From Gemmatimonadota bacterium (GTDB lineage Bacteria > Latescibacterota > UBA2968 > UBA8231): DNA of 64,000 nucleotides. Both the position numbers and the translations under genes were made by a program. This document shows positions 50,833 through 60,684 of this stretch, in pieces. Where the stretch lies: the NCBI GenBank assembly GCA_018660835.1, contig JABJJN010000008.1, forward strand, positions 172,977-236,976. The letters run 5' to 3'. The stretch's first letter is position 1. Every line of letters begins with the position of its first letter. The notes under the pieces were generated by a model. That model was given only the letters and a program-made list of their open reading frames with translations, was not told the DNA's origin and did not search any database.

Positions 50833-53220
50833 ATGAATCTCTCTGACAAAGATCTGTTACAGCAATTGGGAACAGGCGCCACCATTGCCAGTGTCTGCGG
50901 GGCGGCAGGTTGCACGCGCGCTGAGTTTGATCGCTGGTGGCAGGAGACCATCGACCGACGTGTGCCACGAGCCGACGAGATCCACGCCCCCGTCGCGTCT
51001 CCTGTCCAGATTGAGCGGGATGAATGGGGCATCCCACATATCCATGCCGACAATGACAGAGATCTGTTTGTCGCCTTCGGTTACGCCATGGCTGAGGACA
51101 GGTTGTTTCAGTTGGACTACCTGCGGCGCAAGAGCACGGGACGACTGGCACAGATTCTTGGTGAGGAAGCGCTGCCGTCAGACTTGTTGGTGCGAACCGT
51201 CGATCTCGCGGGCATCGCGGCGACAGAATGGGATCGGCTGCCGACGGAGACACAGCAGTTGCTGACCTCCTTCACCGCCGGAGTCAATGCCGTCATCGAA
51301 CAGTCGATGCAGAATCTGCCCGTTGAATTTGATCTGCTCGGTTACGAGCCAGCCCCATGGACCGAAATCGACTGCCTTGCGATTGAGAGCGAATTCCGTT
51401 GGTATCTGACGGGTCGCTTCCCGGTCATCGTCATTCCCGAGTTGGCAAAGCGAACCCTCGGCGATGGTGCACTCTATGGGCAATTCATGTCCGGCGAGGC
51501 CATGGACGAGAGCATCCTGCCTGCAGATGGTTATCCGAGTTCCTCCGAGCGCCATGCAGCGGAGCCACTGTCTGCGCCGATGGGAGGATTCGATGACGGG
51601 ACCGGTAGCAACAACTGGGTTGTAAGTGGCAGAATGACCGAGAGTGGCAAGCCCCTCGTCGCCAGCGATCCACATATCGCCATTGAAGCCGTCTCCTGCT
51701 GGTATCAGGCACATCTGTGTGGTGGCTCCTTCAATGTGGCAGGGATGAGCTATGTCGGCATGCCTGCCATCATGTTTGGGAGAAACGAGCAGGTCGCCTG
51801 GGGTATTACAAACAACATCTGTTCCCAGCGTGACCTGTATCAGGAAAAGACGGACGCCGATCATCCGAATTGCTTTCTGTACGATGGTCAGTGGGAACCC
51901 TGGCACGAGCGCACGGAGACCATAGAGGTCCGTGATCAACCGACGGTCGTGGAAGAGATTCGCATCTCGCGCAATGGACCGATGGTCGACAAGCTCTTGC
52001 CCCCACCGGCCGATACGACGGGACCCGTTTCGCTCAAGTGGCTAGGTATGTTTGAAGGTGGCTGGCTCACGGCGATGCTGGCGATGAATCGTGCCCAGAG
52101 CGTCGCCGAGTTCAGCGACGCTCTGCGCCCGTGGCATGTCCCTACGTTCTCTCTCGTATTTGCCGATACGCAGGGCGACACAGGACTGAAGCTCAGTGGA
52201 CGAATCCCACTTCGGCATGTGGAGGAGCGTGGTTATCGCCCCGGCTGGGATCCGGCACATCAGTGGGATGGATTGCTTGCCTTTGAAGACATGCCTGGCG
52301 TGATCAATCCGGAGCAGGGCTTCGCGATCACCGCGAACAACCCCGTGGCGACGGACGATTTCCCCTATCCCTTGTCCTGTACGGCGCCCGCTGGTTATCG
52401 CGCTCGACGCATCCGACAGATGCTCGCTGACAGCAAAACAGGTCACTCGCCAGCCACATTTGGGGCGATGCAGCACGATGCCCTGTCGCTACGGGCCGTC
52501 CACTGCCTGCCACATCTTCTGCAACTTCTCGATGAACAACAGCCAGCTGATACGCTGACACAGCAGGCGATCGAAGTTCTACGGGGTTGGGATGGTCACG
52601 TGCTGCCGGATGCGGTGGGGGCGACGATCTTCAATGTCTTCATCATCCATTGGACACGTGTGGTCCTGGCAGAGCGCTTTGATGAGGCAACGCAGGCGCT
52701 GCTGGCCCCAGGCTCTGAGGGACTCTCCACCACCCTACTTGAGATCGATGAACACGGTTGGTTCGCCAACGATGACCGCGGACCTCGTTGTCTTGCGGCG
52801 CTCAAAGGAGCCCTCGATGACATTTCGCAGCGCCTGGGCTCCGATCTGGCCGGGTGGCAGTGGGACAAATTGCATCACCTGATGATGCATCACGTCCTCG
52901 CCGCCCGTGGCGAACTGCGCGAGCTTCTCACCTATGCGGGCATGGGCGTTCGCGGCGACATGCAGACCGTCGGCAATACAGGTGGTGGTGCAGATTGGGA
53001 ATCACTTTCGGGCGGTGGCTTTCGTATGATCGCCGACCTGACAGACTCATCGACTTTGTACACCGTCGATGCACCGAGCCAATCCGGCCATCCCGGCAGT
53101 CCGCACTACAAAGATCAGCTCGCGGATTGGCTTGCCGGCGACTACCACGACCTGCCCTTGCAGCGTGACAAGGTCGTCGTCAGCCGTACCCAGCAACTGC
53201 TCCCCCCCATCTCCAGGTGA
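50833..53220 (+). CDS. Penicillin-acylase-type Ntn hydrolase with an N-terminal HTH-like extension
   Basis: A 795-residue protein of the penicillin G/AHL-acylase class. The nucleophile Ser259 lies in TGSNNWVVSG, where self-cleavage would expose it. The alpha part (about 55-225) and the long beta part match the family, including NPEQGFAITANN. There is no signal peptide, although most acylases are exported. Instead residues 5-45 (GATIASVCGAAGCTRAEF) look like a helix-turn-helix. A PhyH gene starts ten bases after the stop. It may cleave an amide in the cytoplasm, for instance an acyl-homoserine lactone or N-acyl compound; substrate unknown. Confidence 0.86.
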   Translation: MNLSDKDLLQQLGTGATIASVCGAAGCTRAEFDRWWQETIDRRVPRADEIHAPVASPVQIERDEWGIPHIHADNDRDLFVAFGYAMAEDRLFQLDYLRRKSTGRLAQILGEEALPSDLLVRTVDLAGIAATEWDRLPTETQQLLTSFTAGVNAVIEQSMQNLPVEFDLLGYEPAPWTEIDCLAIESEFRWYLTGRFPVIVIPELAKRTLGDGALYGQFMSGEAMDESILPADGYPSSSERHAAEPLSAPMGGFDDGTGSNNWVVSGRMTESGKPLVASDPHIAIEAVSCWYQAHLCGGSFNVAGMSYVGMPAIMFGRNEQVAWGITNNICSQRDLYQEKTDADHPNCFLYDGQWEPWHERTETIEVRDQPTVVEEIRISRNGPMVDKLLPPPADTTGPVSLKWLGMFEGGWLTAMLAMNRAQSVAEFSDALRPWHVPTFSLVFADTQGDTGLKLSGRIPLRHVEERGYRPGWDPAHQWDGLLAFEDMPGVINPEQGFAITANNPVATDDFPYPLSCTAPAGYRARRIRQMLADSKTGHSPATFGAMQHDALSLRAVHCLPHLLQLLDEQQPADTLTQQAIEVLRGWDGHVLPDAVGATIFNVFIIHWTRVVLAERFDEATQALLAPGSEGLSTTLLEIDEHGWFANDDRGPRCLAALKGALDDISQRLGSDLAGWQWDKLHHLMMHHVLAARGELRELLTYAGMGVRGDMQTVGNTGGGADWESLSGGGFRMIADLTDSSTLYTVDAPSQSGHPGSPHYKDQLADWLAGDYHDLPLQRDKVVVSRTQQLLPPISR

Positions 53221-53230
53221 AGTAGACGAC

Positions 53231-54109
53231 ATGCTCAACGCCCCTCCCCTGACAGCTGCCGACATCGAGCACTTCGATACGCAGGGTTATCTCATCATTC
53301 GCCAGGCACTTGATGGCAACCGCGTCGGCGAATTGCTGGAGGCCGGTGATCGACTCGTGGCCAGCGATCTGCGCACAGGGCGCCAACAGGCGGGAGATGG
53401 GCGTTACGATGGCTTCCGCAATACGATCGCCCTCGATTCACACTTCACGGATCTGATCGACCACCCCGTCATTCTGCCTGCCGTAGTGCAACTGCTGGGT
53501 GCAGATCTGCATGTGATGACATCTCACTTGATCCACAAACGACCCGACCCAGCGGAACTCCCCGACACGTCGAGACTCCCGGGTTGGCACCGTGACTATG
53601 CCATCGCCATGCGTACCCTCGGGCACGTGGCCATCCCGCGTTTGTTGGTGAAGTGCGCCTTCTATCTGACGGATCTGACCGAATCGCAGCGGGGTGCCAC
53701 GATGGTCTTGCCTGGTAGTCACTTGCTGACTGGGCAGCCAGAGATCCCGGCGGGGGCGTCAGATCCTGTCGGTGCCCTGGAGCCGAGTCTGCAACCCGGT
53801 GATTGCCTGATTTTCGAGAATCGCACTTTCCACGCGGGGGCTCTGCACCGCGGCGCTGACACACGCAAGGCGATCATGGTAGGATTCGGTCACCGTTGGG
53901 TGGTACCGATGGACTATCGATCGCAGGCACAAGACTTCGTTGATCAATTGACGCCACTGCGACGTTTCCTCGTGGGCGAAGCCTTTGAGCAGGTCGAAGA
54001 ATTCCTCCCCTCTGGTGGCCGCAATCCCCTGCAGGAATGGTGCGACACCCACTCGCTGCCTGGCTCACGACAACCACCCGTGCAAGGTGAGCGAGCCGCA
54101 CCCGAATGA
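53231..54109 (+). CDS. Phytanoyl-CoA dioxygenase (PhyH)-family protein
   Basis: A 292-residue protein. ATG at 53231 is chosen because a longer upstream frame runs inside the acylase gene. The iron-binding HxD is HRD in PGWHRDYA. A distal His lies in RTFHAGALH, followed by Arg, and CAFYLTDL and VLPGSHLL are family segments. It is ten bases downstream of the acylase, so the two likely act in one pathway on an N-acyl or amide compound. The substrate cannot be read from sequence. Confidence 0.9.
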   Translation: MLNAPPLTAADIEHFDTQGYLIIRQALDGNRVGELLEAGDRLVASDLRTGRQQAGDGRYDGFRNTIALDSHFTDLIDHPVILPAVVQLLGADLHVMTSHLIHKRPDPAELPDTSRLPGWHRDYAIAMRTLGHVAIPRLLVKCAFYLTDLTESQRGATMVLPGSHLLTGQPEIPAGASDPVGALEPSLQPGDCLIFENRTFHAGALHRGADTRKAIMVGFGHRWVVPMDYRSQAQDFVDQLTPLRRFLVGEAFEQVEEFLPSGGRNPLQEWCDTHSLPGSRQPPVQGERAAPE

Positions 54110-54166
54110 GCGCAGCAGTGTGACCGCCTGATTCCGGCTCGGCCTTCGCACCAGGTTTTGCTCGAA

Positions 54167-55648
54167 TCAGACCTCTTCGAAGGGATGCATCGGGCGACGC
54201 CGAAACTCGTATTCGAAGGTCCGCATATCGGCGGCTGTCACGCCTGCCGTATTCACACGCAACAGCGTCTTGCATACCGGTTCATACGCTGCCACGGGGG
54301 CATGCACCCCTTTGGCCACGAGAATCTGGAAATCTGCCGGCTCCAGATCGATGCTCGTCACCACACCGAGACTCACGGGCACGACGCGCAAGGAAGTGAG
54401 ACTCAGGGTCAAACCCGTGTCAGTCACTACGACAGCCGTGAGTCCCATCTCGAAATGTGTATAGCCACCGTGGCGAATCTCTGATTCTTCGAAGTTCCCA
54501 TCGTGCAGACTCTTGACCGTAACCTGGGCGACCAGGGGCTCACCGTGTAGATCGTCAGTCTTGCCCCCCATCGCCAGTGTCAACGACGCCCCGACACCCG
54601 CTGCCCGCGCCTCATCTTGCGCTGCCTGATCATAGAGGCAGACAAAACCGGTCGTGTCCGCACGGCGATGAATTTCATGGGCGATCAGTGTGCTGTCCGC
54701 CGCCGAACCGCCGCCGACGTTATCGCCCATATCCAGCAAGCACACCGGCCCGGGTGTGGCCACCGCTTGCGCCACGGCAGCCTCGACGGGAATGAACTCG
54801 CCAATGAAGTCATCTTTGTTAGCGAGCATATATGTCGTCAACTCGTCAGCCAGTTGTTGCGCCAACTCAGCATCCCCGTCTGTTACGACGATGGCGGATG
54901 AGCCCATCTCCTCCACATCCGAATAGGGGAATCCGAGATTGATGCTGTTGGACAGCACCGCCGGCTGTGACAACTGACTATTCGCCAGTTCATAGAGCGG
55001 CAGACAGGGCCACAGGGACGTGCCCTGGCGCTCAATGTTGATACCGAAGGGAGGGAACGAGGCCCGCTGCACGGGTCGTACTTCGCCTTGCAGTGTACGC
55101 GCCATCAGATTCGCCGCTTCAAGGCCACGCTCCTTCTGATCCAGATGTGGATTGGAGCGGTAGGCGATCGTCGCATCACAAGCGGAAATCATCCGCTCTG
55201 AGACATTGGCATGTGGATCGATGACGCAGATAATGGGCACATCTGCACCGACCTGTCGCCGCAGTTTCGTCAGCCAAAACCCATCCAGGTCGCGATAGTA
55301 CGGCCCGTCACCTGCATTGGCGCCGTGGGGCGAGACCAGAAATCCATCGAGTTCACCGGCACCAGCGAGGGCCTCGAACATGAGTTCGATCAGATCTTCG
55401 CAGGTCTGCTTCGTAATCGTTCCTGCAGGATTCGTCGAGGTATGAAAAATCGGCACCGCGACCATGTCGGCTGCGGCGAGTCCATCGAAGAAACCGGTGA
55501 TCTGATGCAGACCCCCTGCAAACTCCGTGCGGATCTCCTCCCCGAAGAACATTCCGTCACGACGGAACAGATCCGTCGTTGTTGGCGTCACGGCGAATGT
55601 GTTCGACTCGTGAATGAGTCCAATGATTCCCACTCGTTTTGCTGTCAT
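54167..55648 (-). CDS. M81-family (MlrC-like) metallopeptidase-fold protein, paralogue 1
   Basis: About 493 residues from ATG at 55648. MlrC features are GIIGLIHESNTF at the N terminus, SPHGAN, VIDPHANVS and the glycine-rich DMGDNVGGGSAADST. MlrC itself hydrolyses linearised microcystin, but most relatives in heterotrophs have other, unknown substrates. It is last in the minus-strand operon with a second M81 gene, two SDR genes, a thiolase and a DUF35 protein. Presence of Asp/His metal-ligand segments supports a zinc enzyme. No signal peptide. Confidence 0.88.
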   Translation of the reverse strand: MTAKRVGIIGLIHESNTFAVTPTTTDLFRRDGMFFGEEIRTEFAGGLHQITGFFDGLAAADMVAVPIFHTSTNPAGTITKQTCEDLIELMFEALAGAGELDGFLVSPHGANAGDGPYYRDLDGFWLTKLRRQVGADVPIICVIDPHANVSERMISACDATIAYRSNPHLDQKERGLEAANLMARTLQGEVRPVQRASFPPFGINIERQGTSLWPCLPLYELANSQLSQPAVLSNSINLGFPYSDVEEMGSSAIVVTDGDAELAQQLADELTTYMLANKDDFIGEFIPVEAAVAQAVATPGPVCLLDMGDNVGGGSAADSTLIAHEIHRRADTTGFVCLYDQAAQDEARAAGVGASLTLAMGGKTDDLHGEPLVAQVTVKSLHDGNFEESEIRHGGYTHFEMGLTAVVVTDTGLTLSLTSLRVVPVSLGVVTSIDLEPADFQILVAKGVHAPVAAYEPVCKTLLRVNTAGVTAADMRTFEYEFRRRPMHPFEEV

Positions 55649-55694
55649 CTGTTCTCGTACTCTCCTCAATAGCTGTGAATCTGGCGAGCCTCGA

Positions 55695-56486
55695 CTACTT
55701 GCAGGTAATCCCGCCATCGACGACCAGTTCAGTACCTGTGATATATTGCGCCTCATCAGAGGCCAGAAAAAGTGCTGCATAGGCGACATCCCACGCTGTG
55801 CCCATGCGCTTCATCGGCACCAGATCGTGACGCTTGCGAATCATCTCTTCCTTGTCACCACCATAGCCAGATGTGACGTAGTGCTCAATCTGGGGCGTGT
55901 GCATGAGTCCCGGCAGAATGCAATTGGCACGGATTCCCTGCGCCGCATATTCCATCGCAATCTGCTGTGTCAACTGATTCACTGCCCCCTTCGTGGAGGC
56001 ATAGGAAATGCAGGGATAGCCGATGGCACGAATCGACGCGATGGAAGAGATATTGACGATCGCAGCTGCTCCCTGCTCAACCATCTGCGGCAGACACGTG
56101 CGACAGGTGAGGAACATGCTTTTCACATTCACGGCGAATTGTTGATCCCAGACCTCTGCGGAGATCTCCCCGGTACCACCGACAATGGGGATTCCCACAT
56201 TGTTGTGCAGGATGTCGATGCGCCCAAAGTCGCGGATGCATTGTTCAACCATCTGTGCCACATCCTCTTCACTGGTCACGTCCGCCTCCATCGCCACACA
56301 GCGACCGCCTTCGGCAGTGATGAGGTCCACCGTCTGCTGCGCAGCACTCAGATCACGATCGACGGCGATCACCTGCGCCCCTTCGCGGGCATACACCACA
56401 GCGGATGCCTTGCCATTTCCCCATCCCGGTCCGATGGAACCAGCTCCGGTGACAATGGCCGTTTTGTCTTTGACGCGATCAGTCAT
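55695..56486 (-). CDS. Short-chain dehydrogenase/reductase
   Basis: A 263-residue SDR. The cofactor site TGAGSIGPGWGNG is an unusual expanded version of TGxxxGIG. NNVG lies near 95, Ser147/148 and the active pair Y162 and K166 (YASTK) follow, and the C terminus ends in VVDGG. AGGA lies six bases before ATG 56486. Gaps of 25 and 46 bases join it to the neighbours in the M81/thiolase operon. Likely NAD(P)-dependent oxidation of a hydroxyl in the same pathway. Confidence 0.9.
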   Translation of the reverse strand: MTDRVKDKTAIVTGAGSIGPGWGNGKASAVVYAREGAQVIAVDRDLSAAQQTVDLITAEGGRCVAMEADVTSEEDVAQMVEQCIRDFGRIDILHNNVGIPIVGGTGEISAEVWDQQFAVNVKSMFLTCRTCLPQMVEQGAAAIVNISSIASIRAIGYPCISYASTKGAVNQLTQQIAMEYAAQGIRANCILPGLMHTPQIEHYVTSGYGGDKEEMIRKRHDLVPMKRMGTAWDVAYAALFLASDEAQYITGTELVVDGGITCK

Positions 56487-56511
56487 AAACAATCCTCGAG
56501 AATGCCGCAGA

Positions 56512-56964
56512 TTAGCGGGGTTTGAATACCAGATGCGGACGCAGATCAGACGTTGGCCCTGACGCGTCCAGACTCTCACGTGACGCGTCCAAAGTGACGT
56601 CATCGAAATCCACAAGCAGAGGGAGTCCGATTTTGATGTCCTCTGGGTGACTCGCGTCGACGCCATCGATGCGGGCCACAACACGTGGCCCCTCATCCAA
56701 CTCGACGACACCCGTGCAATAGGGATGTTGTCGGTCAAAGCCCTGCTGAGCCATCCATGGTGGGCCAATGAAGATGGACGTGAAAGCCATCAGCTTTCCC
56801 GTGCCCACCATGGGGATCCATTCCATGTCGCCCATGTGACAGTCAGGGCACAGGGCACGTGGTGGCACCCAGATCGCCGCACACCCGACACATCTGACAC
56901 CCATCAGTCGACCTTCAGCCAGATACTGTTCAAAAGCGTGATCACTCACGATCGACTCCGACAT
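56512..56964 (-). CDS. DUF35 OB-fold protein with zinc ribbon
   Basis: A 150-residue protein with the rubredoxin-like zinc ribbon CVGC...CPDC (residues 25-42) followed by an OB fold. Such proteins bind CoA-type thiolases and support their activity. It starts three bases after the stop of the thiolase gene, the usual partner order. Function: probable subunit or chaperone for that thiolase in a lipid or steroid-type degradation route. Confidence 0.92.
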   Translation of the reverse strand: MSESIVSDHAFEQYLAEGRLMGVRCVGCAAIWVPPRALCPDCHMGDMEWIPMVGTGKLMAFTSIFIGPPWMAQQGFDRQHPYCTGVVELDEGPRVVARIDGVDASHPEDIKIGLPLLVDFDDVTLDASRESLDASGPTSDLRPHLVFKPR

Positions 56965-56967
56965 AGA

Positions 56968-58233
56968 CTACCGCCTTTCCAGGATCGTCACGGCACATGT
57001 GCCACCTGTGCCGCCAATCGATTGAGTGGCACCTATCTGCAGATTGCGATTTGGGATCTGTCGCTCTCCCGCAGTCTGTCGTAGTTGGTGCCAGACCTCA
57101 ATCATCTGTGCCACACCCGTTGCCCCGACCGGGTGTCCCTTGCATTTGAGACCACCTGAGGTGTTGATCGGCTTGGAACCATCTCGTCGCGTCAGCCCTT
57201 CTGCCGCCGCCTTGTGTCCGGTTCCAGCGGCGAAGAAGCCAAGGTCTTCCGTGTGCATGATTTCAGCGATGGAAAAGCAATCATGCACCTCGGCAAATTG
57301 AATATCACCTGCGTCGACACCAGCCATCTGATAGGCTTCCTGTGCAGCGGCGCGTGTCGCCTCGAAGGAGGTCAGTTCATCTGCCGCATGCAGGGCCCGA
57401 CCACTTCCCTGACCGATACCGCGAACGTGAATCGGTGTATCTGTGAAAGACGTCGCCAACTCTTCAGCGACGAGCAACATACACGCGGCACCATCACTGA
57501 TCGGGCTGCAGTCAAAAAGATGCATAGGCCAGGCAATGGGCGGATTGGCTTGTGCATCGGCGAGAAAGTCCTTCTCCGTCTCCCACGCCGGTACGGGACC
57601 ACCCTTTGCCTGTGCTCGTTTGCGGCGCGACTCCATGATCTGGCGAATCGAGCGCTGATGCTGTGCCTTGGGATTGAAGCGGGCATTATCGTGGCTCTTG
57701 ATGGTGACATCCATCAGGTGTTCTCGCGTCGCACCATAGCGCTCAAAATACGCCGTCGCCATCGCGCCAAAGACACCGGGAAAGGTGAAACCCGCCGCTC
57801 CCTCATATGGACTCGACGCCAGCGCCAGCCCTTCCGTCACTTCTTCTGTCGTGCGCTTCGACATGTCCTCGAAGCCACCAACGAGCACGACGTCGTAGAA
57901 GCCTGAGGCAATAGCGAACACCGCCTCGCGAAAAGCCAGGGCACTCGACGCACAGGCCCCTTCGGTTCTGGTCGCCGGTTTGGGTATCAGACCAAGGGCA
58001 TCTGCGAGCACGGCCCCCCAATGCGACTGTTTGACGAAGAGATCATTCGTAAAATTGCCCACATAGAGCGCATCGATCGCATTGGCATCGAACCCCTTGT
58101 CGACAGAACCGCGCATCTCTTCAAATGCGTCGACGAAGAGATTCTTTGAATCTCTGTCACTGAACATGCCAAAATCGGACATGCCCGCTCCGGCGATCGC
58201 CACATTGCGACCCAATGTCCGCTTCCTTGTCAT
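56968..58233 (-). CDS. Thiolase-family acetyltransferase (SCP2-thiolase-like)
   Basis: A 421-residue protein. The nucleophilic Cys is in TEGACASSALAF (C94), the HDCF segment follows near residue 325, and GHPVGATG near 375 is typical of the acyltransferase-type thiolases paired with DUF35 proteins. The usual CNGG-type second active-site Cys is not evident in the C-terminal region, as in SCP2-type members. The DUF35 gene follows directly, so the pair forms one complex. Likely C-C cleavage or formation of an acyl-CoA. Confidence 0.9.
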   Translation of the reverse strand: MTRKRTLGRNVAIAGAGMSDFGMFSDRDSKNLFVDAFEEMRGSVDKGFDANAIDALYVGNFTNDLFVKQSHWGAVLADALGLIPKPATRTEGACASSALAFREAVFAIASGFYDVVLVGGFEDMSKRTTEEVTEGLALASSPYEGAAGFTFPGVFGAMATAYFERYGATREHLMDVTIKSHDNARFNPKAQHQRSIRQIMESRRKRAQAKGGPVPAWETEKDFLADAQANPPIAWPMHLFDCSPISDGAACMLLVAEELATSFTDTPIHVRGIGQGSGRALHAADELTSFEATRAAAQEAYQMAGVDAGDIQFAEVHDCFSIAEIMHTEDLGFFAAGTGHKAAAEGLTRRDGSKPINTSGGLKCKGHPVGATGVAQMIEVWHQLRQTAGERQIPNRNLQIGATQSIGGTGGTCAVTILERR

Positions 58234-58243
58234 CGTTACCCGT

Positions 58244-59743
58244 TCACGTGAGAATCGTCGGCTGTAGATCGGGGATGTCCAGATCCGCTGGAAAATACGG
58301 TCTTGCCAGCTTCTTGAACTCTACATGTTTCAGCGTCGCCGGTGTAGGACCCGGCGTGTCGAGGATGATCATCTCCCTGGCCAACTCGCCATAGGCGAGG
58401 CGAAAGTTCATCGGATTCTTGGCGACAATGAACTTCATCTGCGCCGGCTCGAGATGCACGCTGCGGAGTTGCTCATCAGCCCAGTCATAGGTAGCACGTG
58501 ATGTGATCATGACGCGCACGGCACCGACGGCAAAGATCGCCGTCTTCCCCATCTGCTCGTTGTGTCCTTCGAACTGGCCTCCTGTGTAGACAAACCTGCC
58601 ATCGCTGAGACTCTCGACAGTGCCAGTGAATCGCCGCGCCGATCCCCAGCGCGGATCAAGCTTGTGGCCTATCTCCAGCGTCAACTGCTTCCCAACACCG
58701 GCATCATAGCAGGTCTGCGCAGCCTCCGGGTCAACGACGGGCACAACCGAGGAGACCTCCGTGCCACTGTCTACGAGAGCCGACAACGTGGCAATACTGT
58801 CCCCCGCGGCACCACCACCGCAACAGTCTGAGGTTTCCACGAGAATCACAGGACCACCGTCAACCTGCAACCCCTTGGCGATCGCTGCTGCGGGTGTGAG
58901 GGTCACCGGCTCCAGATCAAAACGGCGATCCCAGTATCGACGCGCGATGTCCTGAGCGAGGGACTTGGCAAGTGCTGGATCATTGTCCGTCACAACCAAT
59001 CCCCCACTGCCCATACCTACACAATCCATGTAGGGGTGGATGAGAAACAGACTCGTCGACAACACGCCTTGTTGCTGCTCGAGAGATTTTGTGTGCCGCA
59101 TCAGATCGGCAAAAGGGTCGTTACCGAGCGTCGAACCATGGATCGCACTCGTGACCACCGGCACCTTACCCATCGCCATCGTCGGTTTGCACTCACCTCT
59201 CAGCATCTGCATCAGCAGGGCGACGGCGCGCTCCCCTGTCTGATACTGATCAGAATGCGGATAGGTTTCCCATGCCAGCAGCGCGTCAGCGTGTTCTACC
59301 ATGGCCGGCGTGATATGCGCGTGCAAATCGAGCGTGGCAATCACCGGAACATCAGGGCCAACCAGCGTACGGGCGACTTGGATCATTTCACCTTCCGGAT
59401 CATCGATCCCCTCCGCCAGGGCGGACCCGTGCAGTGGTAGCAGCACCCCATCCACTGGCCACGCCTGCTCAAGTCGTTCAAACCACTCACCTCGCAGTTG
59501 CTCATAGCAGGCTTTCGTGATGGCCCCACCCGCGCAGGCCGACGCATAGATCAGCGGCGCCGGCTCGGCGCCTGCCGCTCGAAGCGCATGCAGCATGCCC
59601 CCGACGATGCTCGTGTCGAGTTGCAGAACCTGCTCGTCTCTGAACAATTCGGAAGCTTCGTACACGGACAGGTCGATGGGCAGACCACCGAGATGATTGC
59701 ACTCCGTCAGGATTCCACCGACGGCGATACGAGGTGCTGACAT
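58244..59743 (-). CDS. M81-family (MlrC-like) metallopeptidase-fold protein, paralogue 2
   Basis: About 499 residues from ATG 59743 with AGGA six bases upstream. Family features are GGILTECNHLGG, PLHGSA, TLDLHAHI (His ligands), PHSDQYQTG and ETSDCCGGGAAGDS. It differs clearly from paralogue 1 at 54167. The thiolase gene begins ten bases after the stop, placing it in the same operon. Both M81 proteins may cleave different bonds of one compound; the substrate is unknown. Confidence 0.88.
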   Translation of the reverse strand: MSAPRIAVGGILTECNHLGGLPIDLSVYEASELFRDEQVLQLDTSIVGGMLHALRAAGAEPAPLIYASACAGGAITKACYEQLRGEWFERLEQAWPVDGVLLPLHGSALAEGIDDPEGEMIQVARTLVGPDVPVIATLDLHAHITPAMVEHADALLAWETYPHSDQYQTGERAVALLMQMLRGECKPTMAMGKVPVVTSAIHGSTLGNDPFADLMRHTKSLEQQQGVLSTSLFLIHPYMDCVGMGSGGLVVTDNDPALAKSLAQDIARRYWDRRFDLEPVTLTPAAAIAKGLQVDGGPVILVETSDCCGGGAAGDSIATLSALVDSGTEVSSVVPVVDPEAAQTCYDAGVGKQLTLEIGHKLDPRWGSARRFTGTVESLSDGRFVYTGGQFEGHNEQMGKTAIFAVGAVRVMITSRATYDWADEQLRSVHLEPAQMKFIVAKNPMNFRLAYGELAREMIILDTPGPTPATLKHVEFKKLARPYFPADLDIPDLQPTILT

Positions 59744-59844
59744 GCTTGATCCTGAGTTAGGGCCCACGACGAATAGCTATCTGCACTGTTCTCTGTACTC
59801 CCACGATGGTACTCTCCAGGGGCGGGGGCAATAGCGCTGCTTCT

Positions 59845-60609
59845 CTATTGAGCCGTCAGTCCACCATCGATGGGCACCAGAGCGCCGGTCATGAAGGATG
59901 ACGTGGGCTGACTCAGGAAGAAGACGACCTCGGCGATCTCATCAGGTTCAGCAACGCGGCCAATAGGAAGCATCTGGGCTTCCGCCGCCCACGCTGCGTT
60001 GACATCGCCATCGAAATGTTTGTCTGCCAGCCAGGAGAATACGTGATCGGTCAGAGGCGTCTTGACCGTCGCCGGACAGACGGCATTGACGCGGATCTTG
60101 TGTGCACTCAGAGCCAGCGCGAGACTCTTTGCCATCTGCGCCACACCTGCTTTCGTCGCTCCATAGACGATGGACCCCTCTTTTCCCACCAACGCCTGAT
60201 CTGATGCCATCAGCACGATCGTTCCACCCTTGCCGGCGTCACGCATCAATGCTGCCGCCTCAGCCACCGTGTAGAGTGTGCCCTTGAGATTGACATCGAT
60301 GATCAAATCGATGTCAGCATCCTCCATTTCGAAGATGCCTTGTAATTTCTGCACCCCGGCATTCACAAAGAGGGCATCCGGAGCCCCCAGCTTCTCACCT
60401 GCCGCAGCAATCGACGTGCGTACTGCCTGGCGATTGCGCACGTCAGTCGCGAAGAAGTGAACGGATCCGGTGTCGATCTCGGCCGAGATTTTGGCCACGT
60501 CCTCGCCATTGATATCGAAGACGGCTACGTCGAATCCGTGCGTCGCAAACTTGCGAACCGTGGCAGCGCCAATACCGGTGGCGCCGCCCGTGATGTAGAC
60601 TGTTGGCAA
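59845..60609 (-). CDS. Short-chain dehydrogenase/reductase, TTG start
   Basis: A 254-residue SDR with TGGATGIG cofactor motif (7-14), NAG at about 83, Ser136 and the active pair Y149/K153 (YGATK). The TTG start at 60609 has GAGGAG eight bases upstream; the longer frame to 60810 runs into the divergent hydrolase gene and lacks family sequence. It heads the M81/thiolase operon, although 101 bases separate it from the next gene. Confidence 0.9.
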   Translation of the reverse strand: MPTVYITGGATGIGAATVRKFATHGFDVAVFDINGEDVAKISAEIDTGSVHFFATDVRNRQAVRTSIAAAGEKLGAPDALFVNAGVQKLQGIFEMEDADIDLIIDVNLKGTLYTVAEAAALMRDAGKGGTIVLMASDQALVGKEGSIVYGATKAGVAQMAKSLALALSAHKIRVNAVCPATVKTPLTDHVFSWLADKHFDGDVNAAWAAEAQMLPIGRVAEPDEIAEVVFFLSQPTSSFMTGALVPIDGGLTAQ

Positions 60610-60684
60610 TGCAGCTGCTCCTCGTTGCCCGGCCCTGTCGTCCGGGAGTGTTTTTTTGACGCACTTGCTCAGGAGAGTACGGTA
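60610..60684. promoter_or_regulatory. Short divergent region between SDR and esterase genes
   Basis: Both ribosome-binding sites lie here (GAGGAG on the minus strand, AGGAG on the plus). Promoters for the two divergent units must be in these 75 bases or reach into the genes; no hexamer pair is convincing. Confidence 0.4.
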
